In this document: piece after piece, positions 1 to 14,400 of the stretch
Layout: the number at the start of each line of letters is the position of its first letter
How positions within the stretch are numbered: the first letter of the stretch is position 1
Assembly: GCA_023627715.1 (NCBI GenBank)
Contig: JAMAHW010000069.1
Location: 124,001-188,000, forward strand
Direction of reading: 5' to 3'
From: Periconia sp. R9002
Lineage: Eukaryota > Ascomycota > Dothideomycetes > Pleosporales > Periconiaceae
DNA length: 64,000 bases
Notes under the pieces: model-generated
Database searches by the model: none
Told to the model about the DNA's origin: nothing
What the model saw: the letters and a program-made list of their open reading frames with translations, nothing else
Made by a program: the position numbers and the translations under genes

Positions 1-3000
1 AACCGCTCAATGCGAACAAAGTCCGAGTTCTTATCACGGTGCTGCAAATACTGACCAGGCACTTCCACATCATCGAACCGGAGGAAGCGGAACTCGCTTA
101 GCTGGTGTGTGTAGCTCTCCAAAGGTACGGTGAGCTTTCTCCTATCCAACCTCTCCTCGAAACGGTTCCGCCAAACGCGGAGCTTCTGGATGTATTCGTA
201 CATGGTAGGCTTGTGCTGGACAAAGTCGCTTTCGAAGGCCTTGCGGATATGCGGTGGCAGGACCGATTCGGCGAATCGGGTGATGTTGGCTTCGGTCGAT
301 ACAGGGAGTCGTATCTCTTGCGCATACAAGTTAGGTGACCTTCCTACATAAGCAAGACCATCATTGAGTAGTGCAACAATGAGTCGGTAGGCGTCCTCGT
401 CGGGTGGACACTTGAAGTTCTTCTGGATCTGATCCAGCATCGTCTCCATAGAGAGAGCGAGAAGCGGGAATGCTGTTTTGAGAATTGCCGAGATTTCCTC
501 TACGTGGTCCCAAGGCCGTTTTGGTGTTACCGGCGCTGCTGGAGTTTCCGCTGCCGGTGCTCCATTGGGAGTGCCCTGTTGATTGCCTTCAATTTTGACT
601 GTAGCACCTGGAGTGCCGTTGGCCGTTGGCTTTGCGTCGGCGTTCGGGGGTGTTGGCTGGGTGCCACTCGATGTTGGTCGAGCGTCGGGCGAACCCTGTT
701 TCTGTGCTGGTGATCCTTGAGCCTGTGCTTGTGCCTGAGCCTGGGCCTGGGCTTGCGCCTTTGCCTTTGCGGCCTTCTCCTTTGCCTCCTTGGCTTCGTG
801 ATTCTTCCTCAATACTACCATGTCCTCACGCGTGGTCCTCAAGTGACAGTAGAGAGCCTGAGGATATGTCTTGGCCAATTTTCCAAGAATCGACCTCGCG
901 ATTGGCGCCTCCGGCCTCGACAAACTGTTGAGCAGTTGCGGAATGTAAGTGATCCAGTACCAAGCGGGGGTATCGCCCTGGAACTCTTCAAATTTGACGG
1001 CCAGCTGGCGCTCTGCATTGTCCAAGCTAAGCAACCAAAGCACACGTCCGAGAAGTTTCCTAGACTTGGCGTTCTTGTACAGACTGGCGGCCTCGAGGTA
1101 GCAGCTGAGAGCAGCTTCTGCTTTGTCAAGCGATTTCGGTTCCGCTTTGAAAAGGTTGTCGTGGAAACGGCCCCATTCAGCCCAAGCCTTGGGCAATTTC
1201 AAGTCAAAGAGCATGGCGGTACCGAAAGCAGCGTCTGCTTCGGAGTTATTTTCAAGCTTTGCCAGGAACATTCCTTTGAGTGTGTAGAACTCCGCCTTCT
1301 GCTGCTGTCCGAAGTAGTTTAGATTTGTGTTATTGATAACATCCAAACCATTATTAAGCTCCGCTTTGTTCTGGTAATGACACTTGGCTTGCTCACGAAG
1401 TTTCAAAAACGCCTCCTGAATCTCTATGTTAGGGAGAGTGTAGATCCGGCTCAGCTGTTGAATGCAAACATCGGGAAGGCTATGCTTTCGTGCAACATGC
1501 GCAAAACGATTAATAATCCATGCTGTTTCGTGGTAGCCTCGATATGCGAAAGAATTGCTGCTGGGATTTGTGGGGTTAGGTGGAAGAAGTTGAAGATAGA
1601 CTCCATTGATGAGTTGGAAGATGTGTTGGCGCCATGTGACCAAATCCTGCCAAGCGTTGATGTCGTCCCAGAAGTTAGGGAGGCGATCTCGCCAAGTACT
1701 AAGAAGTAACTTAAGTTCTTGAGACTTGTGATCCAGGTTGGCTTGCGTCGTTTGAGCCAGGCTTTGACAAATGACACTAGCATCATGCAATTCCACAAGT
1801 TGCTGGAAGTGTTGTAGCAGTGGGATATGGGCTTGAGTGATCCGTTTTGGTAACTGGTGCCATTTCCGAATCGAAAGCTGGATGGACTCATCGCAAAGGC
1901 GGTGGAACTCTGGTTGCGTTTCCGTCTTGCCGTGGAGTTTGAGGAGCGACATGAACGTTTGGAAAAACACACGCCGTGGAGTTGGCGCATCACTGACGGC
2001 TTTGATTGTCGCATCAAGTTGTTCGCGCTGTTCGGCATTCTGCCATGCATCGAAATGCCGCCAGGTCGCTTCGAGATAAAGATCGTTGAAGTTCTCGTGC
2101 TTTGCAAACTCACTCAGAACCTCCCATTGCTGTAGCTTCTGAGCGCAAATGACCCAGTGATCCTCCCACAGCATGTATTCACCCGAGGAGAAAGGCAAGA
2201 CCGAGGTCCTAGCTTTGATTTGCGCCGCTTCGTACATTTGCTGGGCCTTGTCCCACACGCCGATTTGTTCATACGAAAGGGCGGCATTGCTCTCCACAAA
2301 TTGGCAACGGCGTCTCCAAGTACCATAGAACAAGTCATCTTCCTGTAACCCTGTATAAATTTCCAAAAGGGCATCAAGATTGCTCTCTCTAAGCTTCTCC
2401 GTATCAACAATTGGTGTAATGGCAGACTCTTCCATGTACACGGCTCCAGTGTACCAGGCATTATACGTTCGCGCCAAGTACTTCATGATGTGAGGTGGAA
2501 ATTTGACTCTAGGCCTCGCGTGGACAATGGCATCGAGCATACTAGCGACACAATTAGGCCGTTTGTCGATCTGGCGAGAATGGTAGTCTTTGGTGAGCAA
2601 GGCAGCGATGCCCTTTTCGAGGTCGCTCTGATCGTCCTTGGTCAATGCAGTCCATGCAAGAGGGAAGAACGCAACCCATATGTCGTGCGCAAGATTGCTG
2701 TCGGTGTGTTGGAGATGACCCAGGGGCTCAAAGATATCCTTGACTTTAACATCGCCCAGCTGATTACAGAAGCGACGATGATTGTTAACCAGAGTTTCCA
2801 AGTCATCATCTACCATAACGTCGGGTATTCTTGGGTCTTTGTTGTACGTGCCGAATACCGTTGACGGCTGCATCACCTTGAAATCCTCTGCATGAAGTTG
2901 AGCAGGTGTGTTCATCTCGACCGATCCAAACATCAAGTGGATTACTTGGCTCAGCCAGTAGCTGTCGCTAAGTGTATCCCAATTCTGTGACGCCAAGACA

Positions 3001-6000
3001 TAGCTTAGCCGGCTTGCTGCAGTACGACTCAAGCTCCTGTCGAAGATTGTCATGTATCGGTTACGCATCTCGACATCTTGTGCCCGTGTACCGATAAGGA
3101 AAGCATGCTCCATTCGTACAGTGAGCTCCGAGCGCGTGATTTTTGGATCCTCGTAGATTCGAATGACAAGATTCAAGAACCGATTGAGAAGCGAGGTGTC
3201 TTGTCGATGTTCAAAGAGCAGCATTTTGCTCAGTACGGCGGTCTTTTCTTTCAACGTGGGTACCGGCTCTGTAGAGTGGAAGATCCATTTCTCCACCAAA
3301 TCGAGGACCTTCATGCAAACACTGTTACTCTGGGAGCGTTCAACAAGACTGGCGAGGACGCTAAGGTAGGGCCGTCGATTTTCACCCAACTCGTTCATCC
3401 GTACAGCAAGAATGTCGATGGCTTTGAGCACCAAATCGATTTGAATTTCGTTCTTCATGGGATCTGACTCTTGCGTTGCGCTATCAGGACGTGCACCTGG
3501 AGGACCACCGGGCTGATTAGGACCAGCTTGAACCGCGAGATGATCTTTCGCCATCTTGCCCTGAAAGGCCTTCATGATTGCGGGAATGTGTTGATCGATC
3601 TCTTCGGGTCGTTTTTGGCAGAGACTCCAAAGGGTATTGATGGCGCAAATGTATGAACCATTTGAGAGCGCCTCAGTGGCGATGGTGCTGACGAAGTTGA
3701 CAAATTCAGTCGATGGTGTCTCTTCAGTATTGCCCTCCTCGTCTGTAACTGGCTCTGGCATAACCTCAAGTATACGCTTCAGTGTCGGCTGCAACTTCAT
3801 TGCCTCATCTTCGTTCTCATCCACTGCATGAAGACTCGCTTGCACATCGGCGTTATCTAGGCGTAGCGGCTTGTCCAAGATGCGTTGGAATTGTGGTAAA
3901 CGTTGGAGCACCCATTCATCAGGCTTCACGTTGACGATGACCTTTGTAATTTGGAGAGTATTGATCATGCGGGTGTCGAAAGGTTCTTGCTTGTCTTCGT
4001 TCTTCTTTTCGGCAACTAGGATCTCCTCAATCTTTTTGGTGAGCATGAGATCGAGATCCAGATCACTCCACAATCGGAGAAGGTCGTGTAATAATTGTAT
4101 CGATTTTCGACAGATCTCCGTAGGTTGTGTCGAAAGAAGAGAGGGTACTGGGACGTCTTTTGCTTTTGGAGTGGCAACAGGGTAGCGTTCGGGAAGGTAT
4201 GCAATGAACTGGATGAGGTACTTGATCAACATCATACGCATATTAGCCTGCGCGACAAACTTGTGGGCCTGAGGACCAGGGCTAGGGACGATGGTTCCGT
4301 CCGCTTTGCGCTTGCTAGCTTGAGGTGACTGAGAAGCGCGATCACTAATGGATCCAGATTGGCTTGCGGCGCGTTCTTCCCAATTCCGGATCAGGCTGAT
4401 CAAGTTCAGCGCCAATTTCTTCTGCTCCGTAGACGGGTTTGGTGGAGTTGCAATCTTCGACAACGAAGTGATGATGACTGCGGAGAATGGTTCCCTTGCT
4501 TCGAAGAACAGATCTGGGTGACGAACCAAGAAGTTGAAAATACTATTCAGTTGTTGTAGGTTCGAGCTCTCCTCAGAGAGGATCTTCCTAACAAATTGGG
4601 CCCATCTGGGAATGCCGGTTTTTGTATCCGCGCCACCCATACGCTTCTTGAGAACTGGAGCCATCAATTCAAGCGCCTGCATGACTAGCGACTTGGCATC
4701 ATTTTGATGGGCTCGGAGAAGCGCCTGGTAGACCTGTGTGACGATCTTGATCGGCGTATCGAACACTGCAATGAAGAAAGCAGTCAACGAATAGGCAGCA
4801 TATTTGCTGATGATGTCCTCCAGCTTGATGTACTTCCAGGCAAATTTAATAACGTCCTTGCGCGTTTCTTGAATCATTCCTGGATAGTGTTTGATGAGTA
4901 GTGTGGAAAGTTGAAACAATTCCATCCTAGAGTGATCTGCTCCAATTTGCGCGGTGTCTTCCGAGGCGACAGACACAAGCTGTGGCTTCCACAGTCGATT
5001 GTGAATAGTCTCGGTCATGGCGCGATCCATCAACTTTGTGCCCTTTGACTGCCCAAACAATGAGTCCCAGTTGCGTTTAACATCCATGGCGAAAATCGGA
5101 TTGGCGATGTAATGGAAGACGAAGGTCTTGGTCTCCTGAGAGGACGTAGGCCTTGTGTATATATCGATAGACTTGTGAATTAGCGTTTTCCAATAATCCA
5201 CCGATTCGCTCGAGATGATGTATTCGTAGATGAAAGCAAAGAATTGCGGCAGGGCCTTCAGCTCTTCTGATGTTATGGCGTCAATGAGTTCGAAGAAGAA
5301 GTCGAGATTATTGAGGTCGTTCTTCAGATAGTTGATGAACACAGCCATGATGTGCTCGCTAGCTTGCTCGGCAGCCAGTCGCAATGAAGGATCGATCGTA
5401 TTATGTCGAAGTTTCTTCTCGAGTGCTCGTCCGGCATCAAAGAGAGCCTTGCGAAGTGTATCGTTATCCAGCTTATTGAACTTGCTGAGTGCGAAGGCGA
5501 CGTGGATAGCATTAAGCTGAGCTTGGCATTTCTCCTTATCGTCACCCTCAAATTCGAAAGCGGCAATGAATTTGGGAATGTCGCTCATGAGTTCATCTCG
5601 CAATGCTTTGCTATCGGGATCCTCGAGCAGCTGTGCGAAAAGTCGACCTTGTACTTGATCCTTCAAATTCGGCAGGAAGTGCTCCAAGGACTCTTTGGAA
5701 AACCTACACAGGTACTTGATGAGGGGCTTTCTAAACGGGCTGTAATGCGTACGGCGAAGCGCAGTCTCTAACTCAATCACCTTATCTACGACCTGCTTCA
5801 GAAAAGAGGATGCAGCGGGGGTAGGTAGCAGATGGAAGACATTGAAGATTCCGGTTGCAAGCTTCATCTTTGGGTTCTGCTCGATCATTGTAAAGGATAT
5901 TTTCTGAAGACTGACCGGATCCGCAATAATCTTAAGATGATCTAGAAGTCGGGCTCCTATCTCGACCTTGAAGTAGTTGACTAGTAGCTTCAGGAGACGT

Positions 6001-9000
6001 GCGAGGCAATCCAGATTTTCGACGGTGAGTTTCCTTGGATCCTGTAGATTGACGAGAATAGGCCGAAGCCCGCTTTGAAGGACATCCTTGGGGAGCTTGC
6101 TGGTCACTGAAACAATGCCCGAGAGTCCAAGATTAGCGGCTTCAATGATCTCCGGTGACCTGGAGTAGAGACATTTGAAGAAAACTGCAATAATCTTGAG
6201 GAATGGCTGCGCGGTAGGTGTAGGAGAGAATTCGGGGAAAGTTTGAGCGGTAGACAGTAAACGGATACACGCAACCCGCAGATTGACAATATGTTCCGCA
6301 TTCCTCTGCTCGAATGGCTTCGTAGCGAGAGCTTCGTCTTCTGCATCGGCCAAAGCCAGGGACTCCATCAACAGCCTATTGAGCTGATCGTTGAACTCCA
6401 GAATGTTGTTCTTGAGTTTCAGGCAGAACGTGATGGCATCAATGTATGCAATCTGGATACCGAAAGGCAGTGCGCGAAGGGGTTTCGTCCAGATGGGCAT
6501 CACCAAGCGATCTTTGACTGGCAAAATGAGCTCATGCACTCCCAGTCCTGTGACTTCTGAAAGAACGTGAAAGGCCCTCTGGGTGGCTATTCGCACATTC
6601 TTGTTCATATGAGACAGATCACCGACTAGTTGCCCACAAAGTTTCAGCAGCATAGAGTTCGGCTTCTCGAATTCTTCCTTGGTAGTAGTCTTGTAGCACC
6701 GTCGAAGCAGCTCTTCAAGAAGGGCTTCGGCCTGTACACGAGTCTTTGAATCCAAATCGGTTGGCATGTCTTTTGTGACGAAATTCAAAGCCCGAGCTAA
6801 TTCAAAGTGCCGGTTATTCATCCACGCGTCGCTGAGACCAAGCTTTTTGATAATGATCTCAATACCACGCGTGCCTCCGCTCTTTATGAACCAGTCATCC
6901 GCATGACAATTGTGGCAGAATATCTTTGACAGCTCTTCGAAGAAGGGGAACCGATCTAGCTTGTCTTGGCCTCCAAAGATTGTCGTAGCAGTATCTCGCA
7001 TTGTGATGATAGCCGCTTCGGCAGCGTTGCGCACTTCAGCGAGTTCCGATGCAAGTGAATCACCCAGTGCTTCGGAAAACACTTCACTGTCGATAGCTAT
7101 TGGGCCCTCCCCAGAGCGTACATCGAAAGGTTTGTTGCGATGTTTGAGAAGTGCGAAATGGGTGCCAAGCTCGAGTAAGGTGAAATGCCTCGCTAAGTTG
7201 TGGAGGAGCGTCTCAGCGTCAGACTTAAGGTCTTGTATCGAGACTGCGAATACGCATGCCTTCAACAATTTCTTGAGGGTTTCTTGTTCTACGCTCTTCT
7301 TAACGGTAGACTTCTCCCTCTCAGAGATGGTCATGAGGTCCGCTCCCGCATCTGTCTTCCGGTTGAATAAGTCATTCGCCTGCAGTCGCACGAGCTGAGC
7401 AAAGTCTTCTGGCAAGTTATCGAAGCCCACCATGAGCTTTGTATGGGCTGTGATCAGCCGGAATGCCTGTTGTTTATGGAACGGGTCGGACTTTTTGGCT
7501 GCTGGAAGTTTCGGAACCTCGTGAAGCTTTGCGATTGCTGTATCTACACCAATGACAGCCGGAAATGCGCGATCCTTAGTCGAGCCGATGAGACGAATGT
7601 CAACTGAAAACTGGTCGTCAGAGTAGGGCTTATATTCTAGTGCAGGTGGACCGGTCACAAATTTGCGGTTTCTACCCCCAAGTTTTCCTAGGATACGCAT
7701 CGTAGTATGCGCATGGAAGTGGCTGTATGGTTGCGGTTTGAGGTGCTCCCAAAGAGCCGCCATCAGTTCGTCAATTACCGGGGCCATGATCGGATCGAGA
7801 TAATCGGCGGTGAGGTTGTCGACACACAACTCCAGTGTTCGGAGGCCTTGTCCAACAAGGTCAGATCCGGCCCGTAGAGCAACAACCAGTGGTCTCATCA
7901 GGTAACTCAAATGTGGAAGCAGGTTACTGAGCCTAGCAGGAACCGTGAGTGATAGTTCCACGAAGAGATCACGCTCCGCAGGCTTGCGCGCGGTAGCCAG
8001 TAAATTGTTCAGTACATCCAACAGCATTTCCAACAAGGGGAGGATCTCCTTGTACAGGTGCTCGAATCTACCGCCCCCAATACTTCTAAAAAGGGAGCGC
8101 AGAAGCAGGAAGTAGTTCATGGGTTCCTCGGCAGTCGTAGAAAGCTGAATAGACTTGGTAATGATCTTGCTAACGTGCGGTAACAATACTTGCTCATTTT
8201 GAGCTGAGAAAAGTGTGACAGCCATAAACGAGAGCTTGAACAGTCGCAATAAAATCGAAGATTTCTTCACGTCTCCGGTCCCGACTTCGTCTATCCGGTC
8301 CATCAAAAATTGCAATAGCATCCCTGCAAAACTAGGAGAAGTAGCCTCTGATGCGAGCAGGAATTGTGGTACGTGGAGCAGCGCTGGGTGATGGAACATC
8401 ATTTCGTATAGATGTGGGATCTCGGATGAGAAAACTTCGTGGAACGTGGCCGGGTCTATGTGATGGAACACGGTCGCAAAGGTCTCAAGCAGCTCCTTCT
8501 CTTCCTTTCCGCTAGTCATCATGTGCAAATTCGCCATCAGGTCACCGGGTGATAGTGACGAGGTATCAGCATGCTTGTCGGAATCATAATATCGGAACAC
8601 GCCAGCACCTTCGCGGAATAATTTGATCAAAACCTCCACTTCTTCGGCGTTGTACCCAAAAGAGACTTCATGCCAGTTGGCAGAGGCATTGGCGGCATCA
8701 ATCTCGTCCTTGATCTTGGCAGGATTGCAAGCTCGAAGCTGGTAGAAAAGATTCTTTAGCCCGTGAAGCAAATTCTTAAATAAGAATTTGTTGTCGGCGA
8801 TGGGATCGGAGCTCCTCTCTCGGGGATTCGTAGTTTTGATAGGGGTGGCATTGAATATGTCAATTTCGTCCCAGTCCGGTGGAGACGATTGCACTGGCAT
8901 ATGATTCTCTTCTGTAGCATCGATCGACGGTGAGCTGTATGCTGCGGAGATTTTGGCTGCGTTGTGATACTGGCGGTTCATGGCGGCGAACTTATCACCA

Positions 9001-10495
9001 ATAGCGTTCAGAATCATGATAAGGAAATATCGCGCATCCTCTTTCGGTTCCAGTTTGGCGATGCATTCGGCCATATTAAGTAGAAGCTTCGCGCTCATTG
9101 TCTGGAAACTCGTGCCCGGGAATGGGTCGTGCAAAGTCTTCGTGTAGACTTCGATACTCCGCCTGATCTGCTCTTTGGTGAGAGAGTCACGAAGGTGATG
9201 GATGAGATCGGCTAACATGCTGTATGCCAATGGTCGCATCGTTTCGTACACAGTAAGTCCGTCTCCGATCAGGGTCTGCTCGTCCAGAAGCTCGTCGATC
9301 TTCTTCAAGAATATTTTGCGGAAGTTGAAATTGATCACGTGCCGAACAGCTACCAACAACTCCTTTCTCGCCCCAGACTTCTCACGCGGGCAATCTTTCA
9401 AAAGCCGCACGACAATATCCGGAAGGGTCGGGAGAAAGTCGTTCAATTGCTGAGAATACACTCTAAGCAAATATGCCAAGAAGCTCATAGTCTTGATTTG
9501 AGCTGTGATGAAGTCACCAAAAGCAGCTCGATTCCGTATATCCTTGCTCACACCAGTGAAGATCTTCCCTTGTGCTGCAGCCTCCTGGTGTGCCTTCTCT
9601 TGCGGTTTTGCTTGTAGCAACAGCACATTCTTAATGAGCGGGACAAAAAGCTTTACATTCTTATTCACCACGCTACGGTAGGCCTGGAATATCGAAACCA
9701 CGATGATCGGACATTCTGCTATCACTTTGAAGGACTGCATGCCTTTCAGAAGCGGCCGTGGCTGCTGGTGATCCGAGCCAATGTCTCCGGTGACACCCGA
9801 GTTCAGCAGCGTCGCTGGCGAGTTGGGCCGCGGCGACTGCGAGTATTGGTGATTGCTAGGTGTTGAAGGCACGCCCTGCGTCGCTGGAGCTGGAGGCGGG
9901 TCGTCGAACGTTTCATGCACCCCTTGCTCCATTGTCTCGAACATCTCTTGAATAATGTCCAGGAAGGGCTGTACGCGGTCCTGCAGCGCTTTGGTCTGGT
10001 TGCGACTAAAGTCCATGATGGTTTTTATACACAACGTCGCATTGTCTTCATTATCGGTCCTCACCAAGATCAACAATTTATCCACGATTTTGGCGGCATG
10101 TGGCTCGACGGCGTCCGGGGGGTTCATAGGCAAGCGGTTGAGGATCTCGAGGACGCAGTTGCGTAGCCGCTATTAAAATGTTAGCTAGATACGACAGCTT
10201 GCAAAGTAAAACTCACATGTTCGATAGACCCAGAGAAGAAGACTGGAGGACCGTCCAGGAGCTTCAGAAAGACTGGGACAAAATGGTTCAGAAACGCGGC
10301 ATACTGGGGACCTTGACAATAACTCTCAATATTGTCGCGAATGTCGATCGCCTGGGTCAACTTGGCACTGAGGTCTGTACGCAAGTCAGTAAACATTCCT
10401 CCAGCATACAGAAGCGCCTGCGATTCCAAGACCATACCAGAGTTTGGGTCATCTAGCTTCGAGGCCATTGCCTCAAAGTTGTGATGCGCGGCCAT
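1..10495 (-). CDS. TRA1: Tra1, PIKK-family scaffold of SAGA and NuA4 (C-terminus off the left edge)
   Basis: Tra1 is the very large pseudokinase scaffold that lets the SAGA and NuA4 histone acetyltransferases bind transcription activators in the nucleus. Exon 1 is 10217-10495 (93 codons from a clear ATG). A 47-bp intron (10170-10216, GTGAGT...TAG) joins it in phase 0 to an exon read from 10169 down to base 1, about 3,480 residues in all. Stretches I translated (about 8.7-10 kb, 3.9-4.4 kb, 1-2.5 kb) are HEAT/TPR-like helical sequence followed by a FAT-type region. The last visible residues read LSEFRFLRFDDVEVPGQYL, the typical lead-in to the Tra1 pseudokinase domain. That domain and the FATC tail are outside the window. 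A low-complexity Ala-Gln/Pro-Thr insertion lies at about 550-800. I did not translate every codon, so another small intron cannot be excluded. Confidence 0.95.
715..775 (-). repeat. Ala-Gln dipeptide run coded inside TRA1
   Basis: Alternating Ala and Gln codons (AQAQAQAQ...) follow a charged KEAKEKAAKAKA stretch. They open an insertion rich in Gly, Ser, Pro and Thr, reaching to about 550, between FAT-type helical repeats and the region leading to the pseudokinase domain. It is probably a disordered loop grown by replication slippage. Confidence 0.8.
10170..10216 (-). other. TRA1 intron 1
   Basis: A 47-bp spliceosomal intron with donor GTGAGT and acceptor TAG. Removing it joins ...GSIEH to RLRNCVLEIL in phase 0, which matches the expected Tra1 N-terminus. 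A CTAAC branch site is visible close to the acceptor. Confidence 0.9.
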
Positions 10496-11468
10496 GGCGA
10501 CACGGGTGGGTGCAGCCAGCGCTGCGCGTGAAGCTAGTCAAAGCCTCCCACAGTATCCTGCCTCTCCAAATAGCTGCAACTATTTTTATCCCAATGACTG
10601 TATGTGTTTATTCGGTACGGTTACGTAGTGGGGGTGGAGGTAGGTAGGCAGAAGTGCATCGGTCGACGGAGGTGTCTGGCAGTCGCGCCGCAGGAAATAG
10701 GTAGGTGCGGCCGTGGCAGGCCGAGGACAGGAAATTAAATACTCAAAGAAGGGACGTGAGCTAGATAGCCCATAGAATCATTACAATCGTTAGGTGAAAA
10801 AGCAAGTGCAATGAGAGGGTGGTGGTGGAGGAGGACGTGGGCGCGTCCACCTGCTTGCTCGTGCTTGTGATGCGAATCGCGGGAAGAGCTCTCTCCACGA
10901 ACTTTGGAGGTGACGGGGGGACACCAGAAACCCTGAGTGCTGAGTGAGATAGAAAACGAATTTTATCCATAGTTTGATTGAATGGCGTAAGGCTCCTCAG
11001 GCCGCTAGTGTATCGTTGCAACGCTAGTATTCGACGAGACGACCCAATCACAACGTTTATTCAGACTACATCTTACCTGCATGGCTGTCATGACTTCAAG
11101 CACCCACAAAGGTATGGGTCTCAGTTTTCTTATGCGAACTATTTGAAGGGGCTCTTTCTATCTAGATAAAATAAAAGAAATCCAAAAATGAGTGGCAAAA
11201 AAGTGGGCGGCCTTAGATAACAAAACGTTCGGTTACTCGTTCTCATGTTCGACAAAATCAAAACCACCACATATACTTGCATTATTTTTTATCCTATACG
11301 GATGACCTTTTTCTGATCAGTGGGAATATCTCTATGAAACAAAATCCCAAACGCCTTCTCCATTTAAAATGCATGCCTAGTCTTCCTTTCCCATCGGTAT
11401 TCGTACCGCACTGGACAAGCATCCAGTACCCAGGTGCCGGTACATAGCCACCTTCTTATCCAATCGGT
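10496..11468. other. TRA1 upstream / ADE6 downstream intergenic region
   Basis: About 970 bp with no convincing gene. It holds the promoter side of TRA1 and the 3' side of ADE6, both on the minus strand. Short AGGTAGG-type repeats occur near 10635-10705 and the ADE6 side is AT-rich around 11160-11350. The few ORFs here are short and unlike any protein I know. Confidence 0.6.
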
Positions 11469-14400
11469 CTATCCTACCCAGCGTCTGGCACTTCTGAACA
11501 ACCTTCCCCACGGTCCCACCTCACCCCATTCCTCCATTTTCCCTCTAGGGATATAACTAGCCACCTCCCTCAAGATAGTGCGTTCAGGGTGCGGCATGAG
11601 CGCCAACACTCTACCGTCTTTACTTCTAACGCCCGTGATACCCTGTGGGCTGCCATTGGGGTTGAAGGGGTACTTCTCCGTTGCATTTCCATAGTTGTCG
11701 ACGTAGCGTAGAGACACCAAGCCCTCGTTGTACATGGTAGTGGGCGAAGATGTGGCAGTGATGCCGGGAGGGAAATGTGCGCGGCCCTCTCCATGGGCAG
11801 TCACGATGGGAAGTTTGGATCCGTTCATGCCGTGGAGGAACACAGAGGGCGGGGTGTCAGGAGTTTTGGTGTCCATCACTTCGACCATGCAAACGCGAGC
11901 CTCGTATTGTTCGCTTGCGTTGCGCTCGAACGACGGCCACGCTCCGGCACCTGGAATGAGCTCCTTCAACTTAGACAGGAACTGGCAACCATTGCATACA
12001 CCCAAGGTGAATGTATCAGGTCGACCGAAAAACGTCTCAAACTCTTTGCGCGTTTTTGGGTGGAGAAGAACGGATTTGGCCCAGCCCTGTCCGGCACCAA
12101 GAACATCGCCGTACGAAAAACCACCACAAGCAGCAACACCGACAAAGCCTGCCAGACTGACCCGCTCAGATATGATATCCGTCATGTGTACATCAATAGC
12201 CGAGAAACCAGCCATGTGGAATGCGTAAGCCATTTCGGCTTGTCCATTGACACCTTCTTCTCGGAGGATAGCCACACGTGGTTTGGAAACAAAGGCCGAA
12301 GAAATGGTGGCTTTTAGAGGAAGAATATTCTCCTTTGGTTTGAAGGTGAGGTTGTAGGAAAGACCTGGGTCTTTGTCGTCCTGTATATTGGCAAATTCAG
12401 TGTCCGCACAATCTGGGTTATCACGGAGGCGTTGCAACTGGTGAGAAGTCGATGCCCATTGCTGCTGAAGCTCTGATCTGGTGTTTCGATAGACGACTGT
12501 GGAGCCAACCGCAAAAGAAATGGTTTGCTTCGATGCCTCTGGCACTCTTCCTATCTTCGTGACCATACCTGCCGGTGGGCCACAAGTAGCAAAGCAACGC
12601 TTGAATTCAATTTCGTCCTTCTTTCTGACCTGGAAAACAGCACCGAGTTCTTCGTTGAACAGCGTCTCGATGACATCTTTTGTATCACTAGAGCGGCAGA
12701 TACCGTCAAGCATAATCTCCAGCCCGCATCGTCCGGCGAACATCATCTCAACGAGAGTCGTGAAAAGTCCACCATCGGATCGATCGTGGTATGCCAGAAC
12801 GATTCCAGACTCGTGCAGTTGCTCGACAGCATCAAAGTAGTTCTTGATATCATCTGCATCCCACACATCAGGCGCTTCGTCGCCCACCTGACCAAATGTT
12901 TGTGCCAGTGCAGAACCACCCATGTTTTTCTTGCCAATAGCTAAATTGACAAACATCAAGACAGTTTCTCCGACATCCTCAAGGCGTTCAAGAGCTGGAG
13001 TCCATGTACGATCGATAAAATTGACGGGCGCGAACGCTGTAATGACGAGTGACATGGGTGCCGTGACCTCCTTGGCTTCGTTTGTGTTTTGATCTTTCCA
13101 CTTCATCTTCATACTCATGGAGTCCTTGCCGACAGGTATGGATATACCAAGCTTGGGACAAAGGTCCATACCGATAGCCTCTACCGCTTCGTACAGGGCT
13201 GCGCCCTCACCTGGATGGCTGCTAGCGGACATCCAGTTGGCAGACAAGCGAACTCTAGACAGTCTATCAAAAGTGCTAGCTGCAGCCAAGTTCATAAGAG
13301 ACTCGGCTACCGCCATGCGAGCAGAAGCTGCCGGTGAAATAAGTGCCAGGGTCGGCCTCTCTCCCATAGCCATGGCTTCGCCGGTTCTTACGCCAGACAT
13401 CAACGAGGTCGCTGTAACAGAGACATCGGCAACGGGTACCTGCCACTTGCCGACCATCTGATCACGGACTGTCAAGCCTCCTACAGTACGGTCGCCAATG
13501 GTGATCAAAAAGGACTTGGATCCCACGGAAGGGAGGGTAAGAACACGATTCACAGCTTCATGTAATAGTCCATCCTTTGGCGGCTCAGGCATATACATAG
13601 ACAAGCTGCTGTCGAATGCAGGCAATCTAAGTTTTCGTGACTCTACAATACGAGACATCTTTGGTGGCTTTCCGAAAAGAATTGGCATGGGGAGATCAAT
13701 GGGTGTGTCGGTTCCTTTGGCCTCACTATCTTTAAGAATGAGACGTTGCTCTTGCGTTGCAGTGCCTACAACCGAATAGCCACATCGCTCACGGTGACAT
13801 ATCCGCTTGAACAACTCCAGATCGTTAGGGCCGACCGCAAGTACGTAACGCTCTTGCGACTCGTTGCACCAGATTTGAAGCGGACTCATGCCTCTATCAA
13901 CACTGTCGATATTTCGGAGCTCGAAAATAGCACCGAGTCCGGAGTCGTGGACCAATTCGGGAAGAGCATTCGATAATCCACCAGCTCCGACGTCGTGAAT
14001 GAAAAGTATAGGATTCTGGTCGCCCATAGATCGGCAGGCATCAATGACCTCTTGCGCCCTGCGCTGAACTTCGGGGTTGCCTCTCTGTACGCTAGCAAAG
14101 TCAAGTTCGACCTTGCCTTCGCCGGACTGTACACTGGATGCAGCGCCTCCACCTAGCCCAATCAACATGGCCGGGCCACCGATAACGAGTAAGTGTGAGC
14201 CGGGCGGGACGATATCCGGGTCCTTGAGCGCGTGTTGAGGTCGAACAGTCCCGACACCACCAGCCAGCATGATGGGCTTGTGATAGCCTCGGATCTCCGT
14301 ATCCTTCTCATTCGTGAAAACGCGCGTGAGCAGAGTTCTGAAGTAACCGGTGGTGCATGGTCGACCGAACTCATTGTTGAAAGCCGCACTGCCGATGGGA

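Noticed and set aside
717..1322. Plus-strand frame of 201 codons antisense to TRA1
   Set aside because: It lies opposite well-conserved Tra1 sequence and has Leu/Cys-rich composition typical of a shadow frame.
11728..12317. Overlapping plus-strand frames (166 and 180 codons) antisense to ADE6
   Set aside because: Shadow of the glutaminase and linker coding region; no family resemblance.
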